A DNA stretch of 64,000 nucleotides from Azotobacter chroococcum (GTDB lineage: Bacteria; Pseudomonadota; Gammaproteobacteria; Pseudomonadales; Pseudomonadaceae): assembly GCF_004339665.1 (NCBI RefSeq), contig NZ_SMMU01000017.1, positions 1-64,000 of the forward strand, read 5' to 3'. The notes under the pieces were generated by a model that saw only the letters and a program-made list of their open reading frames with translations, was not told the DNA's origin and did not search any database. Below, in pieces: positions 53,085-64,000 of the stretch. How positions within the stretch are numbered: the first letter of the stretch is position 1; every line of letters starts with the position of its first letter. Made by a program: the position numbers and the translations under genes.

Positions 53085-56021
53085 CTATTCGCTGGCCAGT
53101 TGCAGAGGGACGCTGACGCGCTCGCCGGCGGGCGCCTCGCTGACGCCGACATCCAACTGGTAGATGCGCTGGTCGTCCAGGCCGACCTGTTCGACTAGGT
53201 AGGCCTTGATGCTGGTGGCGCGCGCCTGGGCCAGCTGGCGAAGCAGCAGCGTGCTGTCAGCCCAGTCGGTCAGCACGGCTTCGCGCAGCCGGGCGGCGCG
53301 CCGCTTCTTGTCCAGCCCGCTCCATTCCTCCGGCGGCTGTCGTTTCAGGCGGCTGCGGTAGATGCCCTCCAGCAGTGGCCCTTTCTTTCCCTCGGGTACC
53401 TTCAGCCCATCGGCGCTGGCCGGCACGCGCTCGCCCCGCCGCTGCAGAATGCTGTAGTAGAGCTTCCGGTATTCGCGCTCCAGGCGCTGTTCTGCCAGCA
53501 GGGGGCCGTCGCTGGTCTGAGCGCTCATGCCTTCGACCTCCAGGCGCAGCTGCGGACGCTCCTTCAGGGCCTTGCCGAGGAGATCCAGATTGCGCCGCGC
53601 GGCGGCATCCAGTTCGCTACTGCCTGGCCTGAACTCGACCTGACTGAGATCGGCTTCGCCGTCGACGAGCCCGGCAATGAACTTGAACGGCGCTTGCGCC
53701 GTGCGCAGTACCAGATTGCGCAGGGTTTGCCAGACGATGGGCATGACCCTGAACTCGGGGTTGTTCAGGTCGCCCTTGAGCGGCAGGTCGATGGCGATCC
53801 GCCCCTGGCTGTCCTTCAGCAGGGCTACCGCCAAGCGGATCGGCAGGTCCACAGCATCCGGGCTGTCGACCTGCTCGCCCAGTTGCAACTGCTCCAGGAC
53901 CAGGCTGTTCTCGGCGTTCAGCTGGCCCTTGTCGATGCGGTAGTGCAGGTCCAGGTTGAGCCGGCCCTTGCGGATGCGATAGCCGGCGAACTTGCCGGAG
54001 TAGGGGGTCAGGGTGGTCAGCTCGACGCGCTGGAAGCGGGTCGTGATGTCCAGGCTTTCGAGCGGATCGAAGGGGGTCAGACTGCCTTTGATGCTGACCG
54101 GAGCGTAGCGGTCCACCTTGCCCTTGACGTCCACCGTGGCCGGCTTCTGCCGGCGGTTGTCCAGGCTGCCGATGCGCCCGTTGAGCTGCTGGATGGCGGC
54201 GGCGAAATTGGGGTTCAGGCTGAAGTCGGCGAAGTTGGCCGAGCCGTCCCTGATTGCCACCGCGCCGATGTGGATGCCCAGCGGCGGGCGGGCCGGTTTC
54301 TCCGCAGGTTGCGCCGTGTTCTTCTGTGGCGCCTGCGCTGGCTGCTGTTCCCCTTGGGCGATCAGCAGTTCGCTGACGTTGGTGCTCAGGTCCTCGTTGA
54401 CGATGAAGCGGGCATAGGGCTGCTCGAGCACGATCCGCTCGATACCCAGCTGCTCGCCATGACGGTAGCTCAGATTCTCGAGGGTCAGCTGTCGCCACTT
54501 GACGAAGTCGCGGTTCTTCAGGGTATCGAGGGTATGCAATTGTTTGACGGTGGCACGGCCGTCGACCTGCAGGGCCAGCTTTTCGCCGCCTTTCAGGTCG
54601 ATCTTCAGGGCGCTGTCGAGCTGCCCGTTGCGCAGCTCCAGGCGGATGAAGGGGGCGATGTAGGCCTGCGCCGGGCGCAGGTCGAGATCGCGGGTGTCGA
54701 CCTGCAATTGCGCGGCGAGCGGGCTCACCTGTACCTGGCCGGCGGCCTTGAGCCGGCCCTCTCGGTCGATACCACTATCCAGTTCGAGACGGAAGGGGGT
54801 CTGGCCGAGGCTGTCGAAGTCGCGCAGGGCGAGATCCAGCGGGCCGACCTGCAGTTCCACGTCCTGCTCCGGCACCCGGTCGGCCAGATGCAGGCGACTG
54901 CCGCGCAGGCGGGCTTCCGCCAGGCGGATCTGCCAGGGCTTGCTGTTGCCGGCGTTCTTTGCGGCCTTTTCCTCTTTCTTGTCCTTGCCCTTTTCGCCGT
55001 TCGCCGACCGTTCGGCGGCGCGGGAGGCGAACAGCTTCTGCCAGTCCAGCTCGCCATCGGCCTCGCGCGCCGCCCAGGCTTCCAGTCCCTGGCCGAGCAC
55101 CTGGCCGATCGACAGCTGGCGCTTGTCCAGGTCGAGCGCGGCGTTGCCGGCCTCCAGGCTCTGCAGGCGCGCGAGGGGACGCCCGTCCGGCGCCTTGAGG
55201 GCGAGCGGGGCGAGCTTGAGGGCGGCGTTCTGCAGTCGCAGGCGGAGGCCGTCGGCCAGTTCCAGCCGGTAGTCGCTGCTGAGGCTGAGCGTACCGTCCT
55301 CCAGTTCCAGGGGGGCGGCATCCCGCACGTAGGGCCACCAAGTGTGCAGGCTGGCCTGGTCGATGTCCAGCCTGCCGCTGGAGCGCAGTGGCATCAGGCT
55401 GAGCTGGCCGCTCCAGTCGATCCGCCCGGCGTTCGGGCCGCTGGCCTGCAGCTTCAGTTCGGCGCTGTCGTCCGGCAGGGTGCCGAGCTGGCGCAGTTCG
55501 AGGTCGAGGGCGTCGTAGCGGGCCTCGACCGGCACACTCGGTCGCAGATCCCGGAAGTGCACCTGGCCGCCGCTCAGCCGGAGGCGGTCGAGGCGCAGCG
55601 GAAAGGGCTCGCCGGCGGGCTCTTCAGGCTTGTCGGGGGAAGCCGGGAGCTTGAACAGGCGGGTCAGGTTGAGCCCGCCCCGCCGGTCGAACAGCACGGC
55701 CACCTGTGGGCGCTCCAGGTGTACTTCGGCCAGGTGCAGATGGCCGCGCCACAGGCTGTCCCATTGCAGCTTGCCGTACAGGCGTTCGAAGGCCAGTTGC
55801 TCACTGCCTGCCTTGCCGAGGCGCAGCCGGTGCAGGCTCAGCTCGAGGGTGAAGGGGTTGAACTCCAGGCGCTCGAGACTGGCCGGCTGGGTGACGAAGC
55901 GGGGCAGCTGGCGGTTGATCACCTGCAGGGCGGCGCCGGGGAGAACGAGGAAGCCGAGCAGGCCGTAGAGGGCGGGCGCGATCGCCAGGGTGGCGAGGGT
56001 GGGTTTCAATCCCTTGGGCAT
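53085..56021 (-). CDS. Large AsmA-like DUF748 envelope protein
   Basis: The 978-residue protein has an N-terminal membrane anchor (ATLAIAPALYGLLGFLVLPGAALQVI, about residues 8-33). A long series of beta-rich AsmA/DUF748 repeats follows (LEFNPFTLELSLHRLRLG, LHLAEVHLERPQV, VKGKVDRYAPVSIKGSLTPFDP, LDITTRFQRVELTTLTPYSGKFAGYRI). The C-terminal region after about residue 790 contains VEFRPGSSELDAAARRNLDLLGKALKERP, which resembles an OmpA-type periplasmic domain. Relatives are thought to help transport lipids or maintain the outer membrane, without biochemical proof for this one. The start at 56021 (MPKGLKPTL) is preferred; ATG 56048 in frame is possible. A downstream DUF2845 gene follows. Confidence 0.82.
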   Translation of the reverse strand: MPKGLKPTLATLAIAPALYGLLGFLVLPGAALQVINRQLPRFVTQPASLERLEFNPFTLELSLHRLRLGKAGSEQLAFERLYGKLQWDSLWRGHLHLAEVHLERPQVAVLFDRRGGLNLTRLFKLPASPDKPEEPAGEPFPLRLDRLRLSGGQVHFRDLRPSVPVEARYDALDLELRQLGTLPDDSAELKLQASGPNAGRIDWSGQLSLMPLRSSGRLDIDQASLHTWWPYVRDAAPLELEDGTLSLSSDYRLELADGLRLRLQNAALKLAPLALKAPDGRPLARLQSLEAGNAALDLDKRQLSIGQVLGQGLEAWAAREADGELDWQKLFASRAAERSANGEKGKDKKEEKAAKNAGNSKPWQIRLAEARLRGSRLHLADRVPEQDVELQVGPLDLALRDFDSLGQTPFRLELDSGIDREGRLKAAGQVQVSPLAAQLQVDTRDLDLRPAQAYIAPFIRLELRNGQLDSALKIDLKGGEKLALQVDGRATVKQLHTLDTLKNRDFVKWRQLTLENLSYRHGEQLGIERIVLEQPYARFIVNEDLSTNVSELLIAQGEQQPAQAPQKNTAQPAEKPARPPLGIHIGAVAIRDGSANFADFSLNPNFAAAIQQLNGRIGSLDNRRQKPATVDVKGKVDRYAPVSIKGSLTPFDPLESLDITTRFQRVELTTLTPYSGKFAGYRIRKGRLNLDLHYRIDKGQLNAENSLVLEQLQLGEQVDSPDAVDLPIRLAVALLKDSQGRIAIDLPLKGDLNNPEFRVMPIVWQTLRNLVLRTAQAPFKFIAGLVDGEADLSQVEFRPGSSELDAAARRNLDLLGKALKERPQLRLEVEGMSAQTSDGPLLAEQRLEREYRKLYYSILQRRGERVPASADGLKVPEGKKGPLLEGIYRSRLKRQPPEEWSGLDKKRRAARLREAVLTDWADSTLLLRQLAQARATSIKAYLVEQVGLDDQRIYQLDVGVSEAPAGERVSVPLQLASE

Positions 56022-56108
56022 GGAGGCACATCTTTTCCGGCAAGACATGCCTCGGAGTATGGCACGCCAGGTACGCTCCCCGAAGCCGAGCCGGCCCGCT
56101 TTGGTCTA

Positions 56109-56153
56109 GCCGGGGCGGGCAGGGCACCGCGCCCGCGCCCTGCCGCCCCCGGC
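56109..56153 (-). terminator. Long GC hairpin after acs
   Basis: A 17-base arm (56109-56125) pairs with 56137-56153 at 15 of 17 positions around an 11-nt loop, eight bases past the acs stop. It lacks a T-run but is placed to end or stabilise the acs transcript. Confidence 0.7.
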
Positions 56154-56160
56154 GTCTGCC

Positions 56161-58098
<1,938 letters not shown>

Positions 58099-58223
58099 GG
58101 CGGTTCCTTGTTATTGTCTGTCCGCGGGTGTCCGTAAGCGTGGACCGACAGGTCGCCGGGTTCAAGTCTCCCAAGGGGTGGGAAGAGGGGGCGCAGGCCG
58201 GGCGGAGCCTGCGCCGGGCTGGC

Positions 58224-59888
58224 TCAGCCGCGGTGACGGCCGCGGAAGTAGTCGATCAGGCCCTGGGTCGAGGCGTCCTCGGCCGGCGCCTCCTCATGGC
58301 CGGTCAGGCGCTGGTAGACGCTCTTGCCGAGTTCCTTGCCGAGCTCGACGCCCCACTGGTCGAAGGCATTGATGCCCCAGATGACGCTCTGCACGAACAC
58401 CTTGTGCTCGTAGAGGGCGACCAGCGCGCCGAGGCGCCGCGGGCTGACACGCTCCATCACCAGGGTGTTGCTCGGCCGGTTGCCGGGGATCACCTTGTGC
58501 GGTGCCAGGCGCTGCACCTGGTCCTCGCTCAGGCCCTTGGCGCGCAGCTCGGCCTCGGCCTCCGCGGGGGTCTTGCCGCACATCAGCGCCTGGCTCTGCG
58601 ACAGGCAGTTGGCGTACAGCCACTGGTGGTGGTCGGCGACCGGGTTGTGGCTGACCACCGGCACGATGAAGTCCGCCGGGATCAGCAGGGTGCCCTGATG
58701 CAGCAGCTGGTGGTAGGCGTGCTGGCCGTTGCAGCCGACGCCGCCCCAGATTACCGGACCGGTGTCGCAGGATACAGGCTTGCCGTCCTGGCGCACGCTC
58801 TTGCCGTTGGACTCCATGTCCAGCTGCTGCAGGTGCTGGGTGATGTTCCGCAGGTAGTGGTCGTAGGGCAGGATGGCGTGGCTCTGCGCGCCCCAGAAAT
58901 TGCCGTACCAGACGCCGAGCAGGGCGAGCAGCACCGGCATGTTGCTTTCGAAGGGGGCGTTCAGGAAGTGCTGGTCCATGCTGTAGGCGCCGGAGAGCAG
59001 GTCCTTGAAATTGGCCATGCCGATGGCCAGGGCGATCGGCAGGCCGATCGCCGACCACAGCGAGTAGCGCCCGCCGACCCAGTCCCACATCGGGAAGATG
59101 TTCTCCTCGCGGATGCCGAAGGCCACCGCTGCCTCGATGTTGCTGGAGACGGCGATGAAGTGGCGGTGCAGCTCGCTTTCCGTGCCGCCCTGGGCCAGGT
59201 ACCAGGTGCGCGCGGCCTGGGCGTTCTTCAGGGTTTCCAGGGTGCCGAAGGATTTGCTGGAGACGATGAACAGGGTGGTTTCGGCGCGCAGGCGGCTGGA
59301 CAGCTCGTGGAACTCGCTGCCGTCGATGTTCGCCAGATAGTGGCAGCGCACGCCGCGCTGGGCGAACGGCAGCAGGGCTTCGGACACCAGCTGGGGGCCG
59401 AGGAAGGAGCCGCCGATGCCGATGTTCACCACGTCGGTGATGGGCTTTTCCGAGTAGCCGCGCCACAGCCCGTCGTGGATGCGCCCGACCAGTTCGGTCA
59501 TCTGGTTGAGTACCCGGTGCACCTGGGGAATCAGGTTCACGCCGTCGACCAGCAGGCGGTCGCCGACCGGGCGGCGCAGCGCGGTGTGCAGTGCCGGACG
59601 GCCCTCGGAGGCGTTCACCGCCTCGCCCTCGAAGAGCGCGTGGATGGCCCTTTCCAGTCCGGCTTCCCGCGCCAGGCGTACCAGCAGGTCACGGGTTTCG
59701 TGGGTCAGCAGGTTCTTCGAATAGTCGAGAAACAGGCCGCCGCTGCTCAGAGAAAACTGCTCGAAGCGGTGCGGATCGTTCCGGAAGGCCTCGCGCATGC
59801 TGAAGGACTGCATGGTCTGGCGGTGCTGACGGAGCGCCTCCCAAGAGGCCAGGGTCGTCACGTCGAGGGGGTGCTGGTGGTGCGACAT
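58224..59888 (-). CDS. pgi: Glucose-6-phosphate isomerase
   Basis: The 554-residue glycolytic/gluconeogenic enzyme starts [21 protein letters not shown], giving the length usual in Pseudomonas; the longer frame extends into the panD terminator. The sugar-phosphate signature [20 protein letters not shown] (about residues 148-167), [13 protein letters not shown] and the catalytic region [19 protein letters not shown] (with the active-site His) are intact. AAGGAAG precedes the start. It lies downstream of panD behind a terminator. Confidence 0.97.
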   Translation of the reverse strand: MSHHQHPLDVTTLASWEALRQHRQTMQSFSMREAFRNDPHRFEQFSLSSGGLFLDYSKNLLTHETRDLLVRLAREAGLERAIHALFEGEAVNASEGRPALHTALRRPVGDRLLVDGVNLIPQVHRVLNQMTELVGRIHDGLWRGYSEKPITDVVNIGIGGSFLGPQLVSEALLPFAQRGVRCHYLANIDGSEFHELSSRLRAETTLFIVSSKSFGTLETLKNAQAARTWYLAQGGTESELHRHFIAVSSNIEAAVAFGIREENIFPMWDWVGGRYSLWSAIGLPIALAIGMANFKDLLSGAYSMDQHFLNAPFESNMPVLLALLGVWYGNFWGAQSHAILPYDHYLRNITQHLQQLDMESNGKSVRQDGKPVSCDTGPVIWGGVGCNGQHAYHQLLHQGTLLIPADFIVPVVSHNPVADHHQWLYANCLSQSQALMCGKTPAEAEAELRAKGLSEDQVQRLAPHKVIPGNRPSNTLVMERVSPRRLGALVALYEHKVFVQSVIWGINAFDQWGVELGKELGKSVYQRLTGHEEAPAEDASTQGLIDYFRGRHRG

Positions 59889-59923
59889 GGGATTCTGCTT
59901 CCTTTGCATCGGGGCGGATAGCA

Positions 59924-59949
59924 AAAAGCCCGGAGCATTCCGGGCTTTT
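59924..59949. terminator. panBCD terminator
   Basis: A perfect 11-bp stem (59924-59934 with 59939-59949) around GCAT ends in a T-run on the minus strand. It lies between panD (stop at 60011) and the pgi start, so panBC-D transcripts should end here. Confidence 0.92.
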
Positions 59950-60010
59950 GGGGATGACGCATGCAGCGGACGAGGCCAGGATGGGCGATCCGCTGACTGG
60001 CGCGGGCGAT

Positions 60011-60391
60011 TCAGGCGACCTGGACCGGGATCGCGTTGCTGGTATGGCTGAGCACGTTGCCGGGAGCCATGTACAGCATGCGCGGCTTGTGGCTGGCCAG
60101 TTCCGCCTCGCTGTAGTGGGCATAGGCGCAGATGATCACGCGATCGCCCTTCTGCGCCTTGTGCGCGGCGGCGCCGTTCACCGAGATCATCTTCGAGCCG
60201 TCCTCGGCGCGGATCGCGTAGGTGGTGAAGCGCTCGCCGTTGTCGACGTTGTAGATCTGGATCTGTTCGTACTCGCGGATGCCTGCCAGATCCAGCCATT
60301 CCCCATCGATGGCGCAGGAGCCTTCGTAATCGAGCACCGAGTGGGTCACCTCGGCACGGTGCAGTTTGGCCTTGAGCATGATGGCATGCAT
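60011..60391 (-). CDS. panD: Aspartate 1-decarboxylase
   Basis: The 126-residue pyruvoyl enzyme makes beta-alanine for pantothenate. It self-cleaves between Gly24 and Ser25, seen in DYEGSCAID; the conserved N-terminal [16 protein letters not shown] and VIICAYAHY are present. It follows panC by 91 bases in the minus-strand order panB-panC-panD, and is followed by the terminator at 59924-59949. Confidence 0.97.
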   Translation of the reverse strand: MHAIMLKAKLHRAEVTHSVLDYEGSCAIDGEWLDLAGIREYEQIQIYNVDNGERFTTYAIRAEDGSKMISVNGAAAHKAQKGDRVIICAYAHYSEAELASHKPRMLYMAPGNVLSHTSNAIPVQVA

Positions 60392-60482
60392 GGCGATTCC
60401 TCTTCAGGTTCCACAAGCGGCGGTCGAGTTTGCCTCAACCGCATAGGGTGATCAAGAAAACGACCTGTCAGACCTTAGTCGT

Positions 60483-61340
60483 TCAGTCGCCGGCGAGCTC
60501 GACGCTCAGGTTGTCGATCAGGCGGGTATTGCCCAGATAGGCGGCACCCAGCACCACCAGGCGGCGGTCCTCAGGGGATGCCGTGCGCAGGCTGGCGGCT
60601 TCGCGGATTTCCAGGTAATCCGGGCGGAAGCCGGCCTGCTGCAGCGCCTCCAGACCCCGTGCGCAGAGCCTGGCGAAATCCCGCTCGCCGGCCTGAAGGG
60701 CGGCGCTGGTGTCGCACAGGATGCGGTACAGCGCCGGTGCCACGCTGCGCTGCTCGTCGTTCAGGTAGCCGTTGCGCGAGGACAGCGCCAGGCCGTCGGC
60801 GGCGCGCACGGTGGGTTCGCCGAAGATCTGGATCGGCATGTTGAGATCGCGCACCAGGGTACGGATCACCGCCAGCTGCTGGAAGTCCTTCTCGCCGAAC
60901 AGGGCGATGTCCGGCTGGGCGATGTTGAACAGCTTAGCCACCACGGTGGCGACACCCTCGAAGTGGCCGGGGCGCGTCGCGCCGCAGAGTCCCTCGGAAA
61001 CGCCGGAGACGGCAATGCGCGTCTGTCCCTGTATGCCGCCCGGATACATCTCCTCGACGCTGGGGGCGAACAGCAGGTTGCAGCCGCCTTCGAGCAGCTT
61101 TTCCTGGTCGGCGGCGAGGGTGCGCGGATATTTGTCCAGATCCTCGGCAGGACCGAACTGCAGAGGGTTGACGAAGATGCTGGCGACCACGAAGTCGGCG
61201 CGCTGGCGGGCCTTCTCCACCAGGGCGATGTGGCCGGCGTGCAGGTTGCCCATGGTCGGCACCAGGGCGATGCGCTTGCCTTCGCCGCGGGTCCGGGCGA
61301 TGGCGGCACGCAATTCGCGGACGGTCTTGAGGGTGATCAT
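60483..61340 (-). CDS. panC: Pantothenate synthetase
   Basis: The 285-residue ATP-dependent enzyme joins pantoate and beta-alanine. The nucleotide-binding signature [19 protein letters not shown] (about residues 26-44) has the HxGH-type HAGH, and KMSKS-like residues occur later (LSSRNGYL near 183). Its ATG at 61340 overlaps the panB stop (ATGA), which sets the start against the longer frame. It works with PanB and PanD encoded alongside. Confidence 0.97.
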   Translation of the reverse strand: MITLKTVRELRAAIARTRGEGKRIALVPTMGNLHAGHIALVEKARQRADFVVASIFVNPLQFGPAEDLDKYPRTLAADQEKLLEGGCNLLFAPSVEEMYPGGIQGQTRIAVSGVSEGLCGATRPGHFEGVATVVAKLFNIAQPDIALFGEKDFQQLAVIRTLVRDLNMPIQIFGEPTVRAADGLALSSRNGYLNDEQRSVAPALYRILCDTSAALQAGERDFARLCARGLEALQQAGFRPDYLEIREAASLRTASPEDRRLVVLGAAYLGNTRLIDNLSVELAGD

Positions 61341-62137
61341 GCAGAAAATCCATGTTCGACTGCGGGGAATTCGCCTTGCTTGACCGCGCTGACGTAGGCG
61401 GCGAAGGCCGCCTGGATGCTGTCCTGGCCGGCCATGAAGTTTTTCACGAATTTCGGTGTGCGTCCGCTCAGGGACAGGCCGAGCATATCGTGCATGACCA
61501 GCACCTGGCCATCGGTGGCGGCACCGGCGCCGATGCCGATGACCGGGACACCCGCCGCTTGGGTGATCTGCTCCGCCAGCGGGCTGGGCACGCACTCCAG
61601 CAGCAGCATGGCCGCGCCGGCCCGCTCCAGGGCCTCGGCGTCGGCGCGCAGCTGGCGCGCCCGGCCCTCGTCGCGGCCCTGCACCTTGTAGCCGCCGAAC
61701 AGGTTCACCGACTGCGGGGTCAGGCCCAGATGCACGCACGCCGGGATGCCGTTCTCGGCCAAGCGCGTCACGGTCTCGCACAGCCAGGCGCCGCCTTCCA
61801 GCTTGACCATGTGGGCGCCGGCGCGCATCAGCGCGGCGCTGCTGTCCAGCGCCTGTTGGAGGGTCGCATAGGCCATGAACGGCAGGTCGGTGACCACCAG
61901 GGCGCCGTGGTTGCCGCGCTTGACGCAGGCGGTGTGGTAGGCCATGTCGCTCACGCTGGTCGGCAGGGTGCTGTCATGACCTTGCAGGACCATGCCGAGG
62001 GAGTCGCCGACCAGCAGCACCTCGACACCCGCCTGGCAGGCGGTCTGGGCGAAGGTGGCGTCATAGCAGGTCAGCATGGCGATCTTTTCGCCGCGCTGCT
62101 TGAGGCCTTGCAGGGTGGTCAGGGTTACATCGGGCAT
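61337..62137 (-). CDS. panB: 3-methyl-2-oxobutanoate hydroxymethyltransferase
   Basis: The 266-residue enzyme makes ketopantoate, using 5,10-methylene-THF as one-carbon donor. Metal and substrate residues lie in [22 protein letters not shown] (about residues 41-62) and in the [20 protein letters not shown] block (about 193-212). It starts [26 protein letters not shown] at 62137; the upstream extension in frame is not protein-like. It is the first gene of panBCD, 82 bases after folK. Confidence 0.97.
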   Translation of the reverse strand: MPDVTLTTLQGLKQRGEKIAMLTCYDATFAQTACQAGVEVLLVGDSLGMVLQGHDSTLPTSVSDMAYHTACVKRGNHGALVVTDLPFMAYATLQQALDSSAALMRAGAHMVKLEGGAWLCETVTRLAENGIPACVHLGLTPQSVNLFGGYKVQGRDEGRARQLRADAEALERAGAAMLLLECVPSPLAEQITQAAGVPVIGIGAGAATDGQVLVMHDMLGLSLSGRTPKFVKNFMAGQDSIQAAFAAYVSAVKQGEFPAVEHGFSA

Positions 62138-62219
62138 GTTCGGTTTCGTCCTGGTCGGCATCGGCGGGCGCCGGTGCGGAGCAATGGGAGGCCTATAGTC
62201 CAGATGGGGGGGCCTCAAG

Positions 62220-62732
62220 TCAATTGGCGCTTGGCCCGCCCGGCTTCCGGTCATCGCGGCGGCGCAGCCCCTGCAGTGGGCAGGTGGCGAGCAGTTCGTC
62301 GAGCGGTCGGCCGTCCGGCAGGCGCAGTCCGGGGGCGATCTCGGCCAGTGGATAGAGCACGAAGGGGCGCGCATGGAGGTGGTAGTGGGGCACGATCAGG
62401 CGCTCCCCGTGCAACTGGTGGTTGCCGAACAGCAGGATGTCCAGGTCCAGGGTGCGTGGCCCCCAGCGCTCCGCCTTGCGCACCCGGCCCTGCGTCCGCT
62501 CGATCGCCTGCAGGGCGTCGAGCAGTTCGAGAGGCTCCAATGCTGAGTCGAGCGCGGCGACGGCATTCACGTAGCTCGGCTGGTCGGCCGGTCCCAGCGG
62601 TTCGCTGTCATAGAAGGAGGAGACGGCCACCAGGTGCGTACGCGGCAATGCCTGCAGGGCGGCGAGGGCGGCACGCAGCTGTGCGGCGGGGTCGGCCAGA
62701 TTGCTGCCCAGGCCGATATAGACGCGCTCCAT
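62220..62732 (-). CDS. folK: HPPK, 6-hydroxymethyl-dihydropterin pyrophosphokinase
   Basis: The 170-residue kinase makes the pyrophosphorylated pterin consumed by FolP (also encoded in this window). It begins [15 protein letters not shown], with the HPPK signature [15 protein letters not shown] (about residues 90-104) containing the two Asp that bind Mg-ATP. ATG 62732 lies two bases after the pcnB stop, implying translational coupling; the frame start at 63080 runs through pcnB. Confidence 0.96.
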   Translation of the reverse strand: MERVYIGLGSNLADPAAQLRAALAALQALPRTHLVAVSSFYDSEPLGPADQPSYVNAVAALDSALEPLELLDALQAIERTQGRVRKAERWGPRTLDLDILLFGNHQLHGERLIVPHYHLHARPFVLYPLAEIAPGLRLPDGRPLDELLATCPLQGLRRRDDRKPGGPSAN

Positions 62733-62734
62733 GT

Positions 62735-64000
62735 TCAGTCCCGGTCCGGCGCGCTGCCCGAGCTGCGGCGCCGCCGGCCGCCGCTGCGGCGGTGTTTGCG
62801 CGGAGCGGCCCCGGTCTCGTCCTGATTGGCGAGGGCGCGGATCATGCCGCGCCTTTCGCTGTCGCTGGCCTCCTGGTAGTCGGTCCACCAGTCGCCCAGC
62901 CCGCCGGTTTGCTCGCCGGCCTCTTCGCGCAGCAGGAGGAAGTCGTAGCCGGCGCGGAAGCGCGGGTGCTCGAGCAGCAGATCGGCGCGCTTGCCCTGGC
63001 GGCGCGGCAGGCGCTCCTGCAGGTCCCAGATCTCCCGGGCGGGTAGGGTGAAGCGCTTGGGAATCGCGGTGCGCCGGCACTGTTCGGTGATCACCAGGTG
63101 GGCCGCCTCCTGCAGTGCCTGGATCGGCGGCATGCCGCGCTCCTGCAGTGCCAGGGCGCGCGGCGGCAGGGCCGGCCAGAGCAGGGCGGCGAACAGGAAG
63201 GCCGGCGTCACCGTCTTGCCCTGCGCGATGCGCTCGTCGGTATTGGCCAGCGCCTGGCGAATCAGCCGGCCGGCGTAGCCTGGACTGCGCTCCAGGGCTG
63301 CCGCGCTGGCGGGGAACAGCGGGGCGAACAGGTCGTATTCGAGCAGCAGCTCGAAGGTGTCCTCGGCATAGCCGGACAGGAACAGCTTGAGCACCTCGTC
63401 GAACAGGCGGGGCGCGGGGATGTCGCGCAGCAGCGGGGCGAGCCGGCGGATCGGTGCGGCGCTGTGCTGTTCGATGTCGAAGTCGAGCTTGGCGGCGAAG
63501 CGCACGGCGCGCAGCATGCGCACCGGGTCTTCCAGGTAGCGCTGTTCGGGGTCGCCGATCAGGCGCACCAGATGGTTGCGGATATCGTGCACGCCGTGGG
63601 CGTAATCGAGGATGCGCTCGTGGCTGACGTCGAAATACAGGGCGTTGATGGTGAAGTCGCGGCGCTGGGCATCCTCTTCCAGGGTGCCGTAGACGTTGTC
63701 GCGCAGGATCCGGCCGCTTTCGTGGCGCGCCGCCAGGTGGCTGTCCTCGTCGTCCTCGTCGTCGTCCGGGTGGTGAGCGCGAAAGGTGGCGACCTCGATG
63801 ATTTCCCGGCCGAAGTGCACGTGGACCAGCTTGAAGCGGCGGCCGATCACCCGCGCATTGCGGAACTCCGCGCGAACCTGTTCGGGGGTGGCGCTGGTGG
63901 CGACGTCGAAGTCCTTCGGCTCGATGTCGAGCAGCAGGTCCCGCACGCAGCCGCCGACCAGATAGGCCTGGTAGCCGGCATTCTGCAGGCGTTCCACAAC
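62735..64000 (-). CDS. pcnB: Poly(A) polymerase I (5' end beyond window)
   Basis: About 421 codons are visible; the frame stays open to the window edge, so the N-terminus (roughly 40-50 residues) and the start are missing. The nucleotidyltransferase signature LVGGCVRDLLLDIEPKDFDVATSATPEQV, with the catalytic DFD aspartates, is intact. The tRNA/poly(A)-polymerase RNA-binding domain (EDPVRMLRAVRFAAKLDFDIE) follows. The tail is Arg-rich (RKHRRSGGRRRRSS), typical of bacterial PAP I rather than CCA-adding enzyme. It adds 3' A-tails that promote decay by PNPase (52.6 kb region). The codon at 63997-63995 is GTG, but this is probably an internal valine. Confidence 0.95.
   Translation of the reverse strand, partial: VVERLQNAGYQAYLVGGCVRDLLLDIEPKDFDVATSATPEQVRAEFRNARVIGRRFKLVHVHFGREIIEVATFRAHHPDDDEDDEDSHLAARHESGRILRDNVYGTLEEDAQRRDFTINALYFDVSHERILDYAHGVHDIRNHLVRLIGDPEQRYLEDPVRMLRAVRFAAKLDFDIEQHSAAPIRRLAPLLRDIPAPRLFDEVLKLFLSGYAEDTFELLLEYDLFAPLFPASAAALERSPGYAGRLIRQALANTDERIAQGKTVTPAFLFAALLWPALPPRALALQERGMPPIQALQEAAHLVITEQCRRTAIPKRFTLPAREIWDLQERLPRRQGKRADLLLEHPRFRAGYDFLLLREEAGEQTGGLGDWWTDYQEASDSERRGMIRALANQDETGAAPRKHRRSGGRRRRSSGSAPDRD

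Overview
The window is a GC-rich, densely packed stretch of chromosome. It is almost entirely housekeeping genes whose order matches the family Pseudomonadaceae (cpdA-yqiA-parE, recN/grpE-dnaK-dnaJ-dapB-carAB-greA, ftsH-folP-glmM-secG, rimP-nusA-infB-rbfA-truB-rpsO-pnp, panBCD-folK-pcnB). Protein sequences (Fur, FtsH, GlmM, OmlA) also look like Pseudomonas. A LutABC-type L-lactate oxidase in place of lldD, and a carA-carB junction with no intervening ORF, suggest the P. stutzeri/Azotobacter side of the family. That placement is inference, not proof.

Layout. 1-102: start of a probable transposase, cut by the window edge. 195-2413: chromate transporter ChrA and a small exported BON-domain protein (both minus). 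2785-10559: cpdA, yqiA, parE, a phytase-like esterase gene, parC and a PqiC-type lipoprotein (all plus). 10573-14633: pirin (minus), ssrA tmRNA (minus) and an orphan sensor kinase (plus). 14674-23322: a lactate-utilisation locus (lldP-lutA-lutB-lutC-dld on minus, lldR divergent) with a clear palindromic operator. 23363-27635: smpB, ratA-rnfH, omlA/bamE, fur and recN. 27737-31691: the heat-shock genes grpE, dnaK and dnaJ with two well-matched sigma-32 promoters. 31743-37597: dapB, a carA leader with a strong attenuator-like terminator, carA, carB and greA. 37743-43701: yhbY, rlmE, ftsH, folP, glmM and secG. 43710-52698: tRNA-Leu, initiator tRNA, then the rimP-nusA-infB-rbfA-truB-rpsO-pnp transcription/translation cluster. 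52774-62732: DUF2845 and DUF748 proteins, acs, pgi, panD, panC, panB and folK (all minus). 62735-64000: pcnB, cut by the window edge.

How the genes work together. Main themes are RNA synthesis and turnover plus ribosome maturation and rescue (tmRNA with SmpB; NusA, RimP, RbfA, IF2, TruB, S15, PNPase, YhbY, RlmE, GreA, PcnB), protein quality control (GrpE/DnaK/DnaJ, FtsH), chromosome decatenation (ParC/ParE), iron control (Fur), lactate and acetate use (Lut/Dld, Acs), and synthesis of pantothenate, folate, lysine/peptidoglycan precursors and carbamoyl phosphate. I saw no CRISPR array, prophage, toxin island or secretion system, and no clearly new multi-gene system. The most interesting signals are regulatory (carA leader, terminators after the initiator tRNA, tandem sigma-32 promoters, hairpins between lldP and lutA) and synteny changes (no tpiA between glmM and secG; no nudF upstream of cpdA; parC region fused to the ssrA/lactate region).
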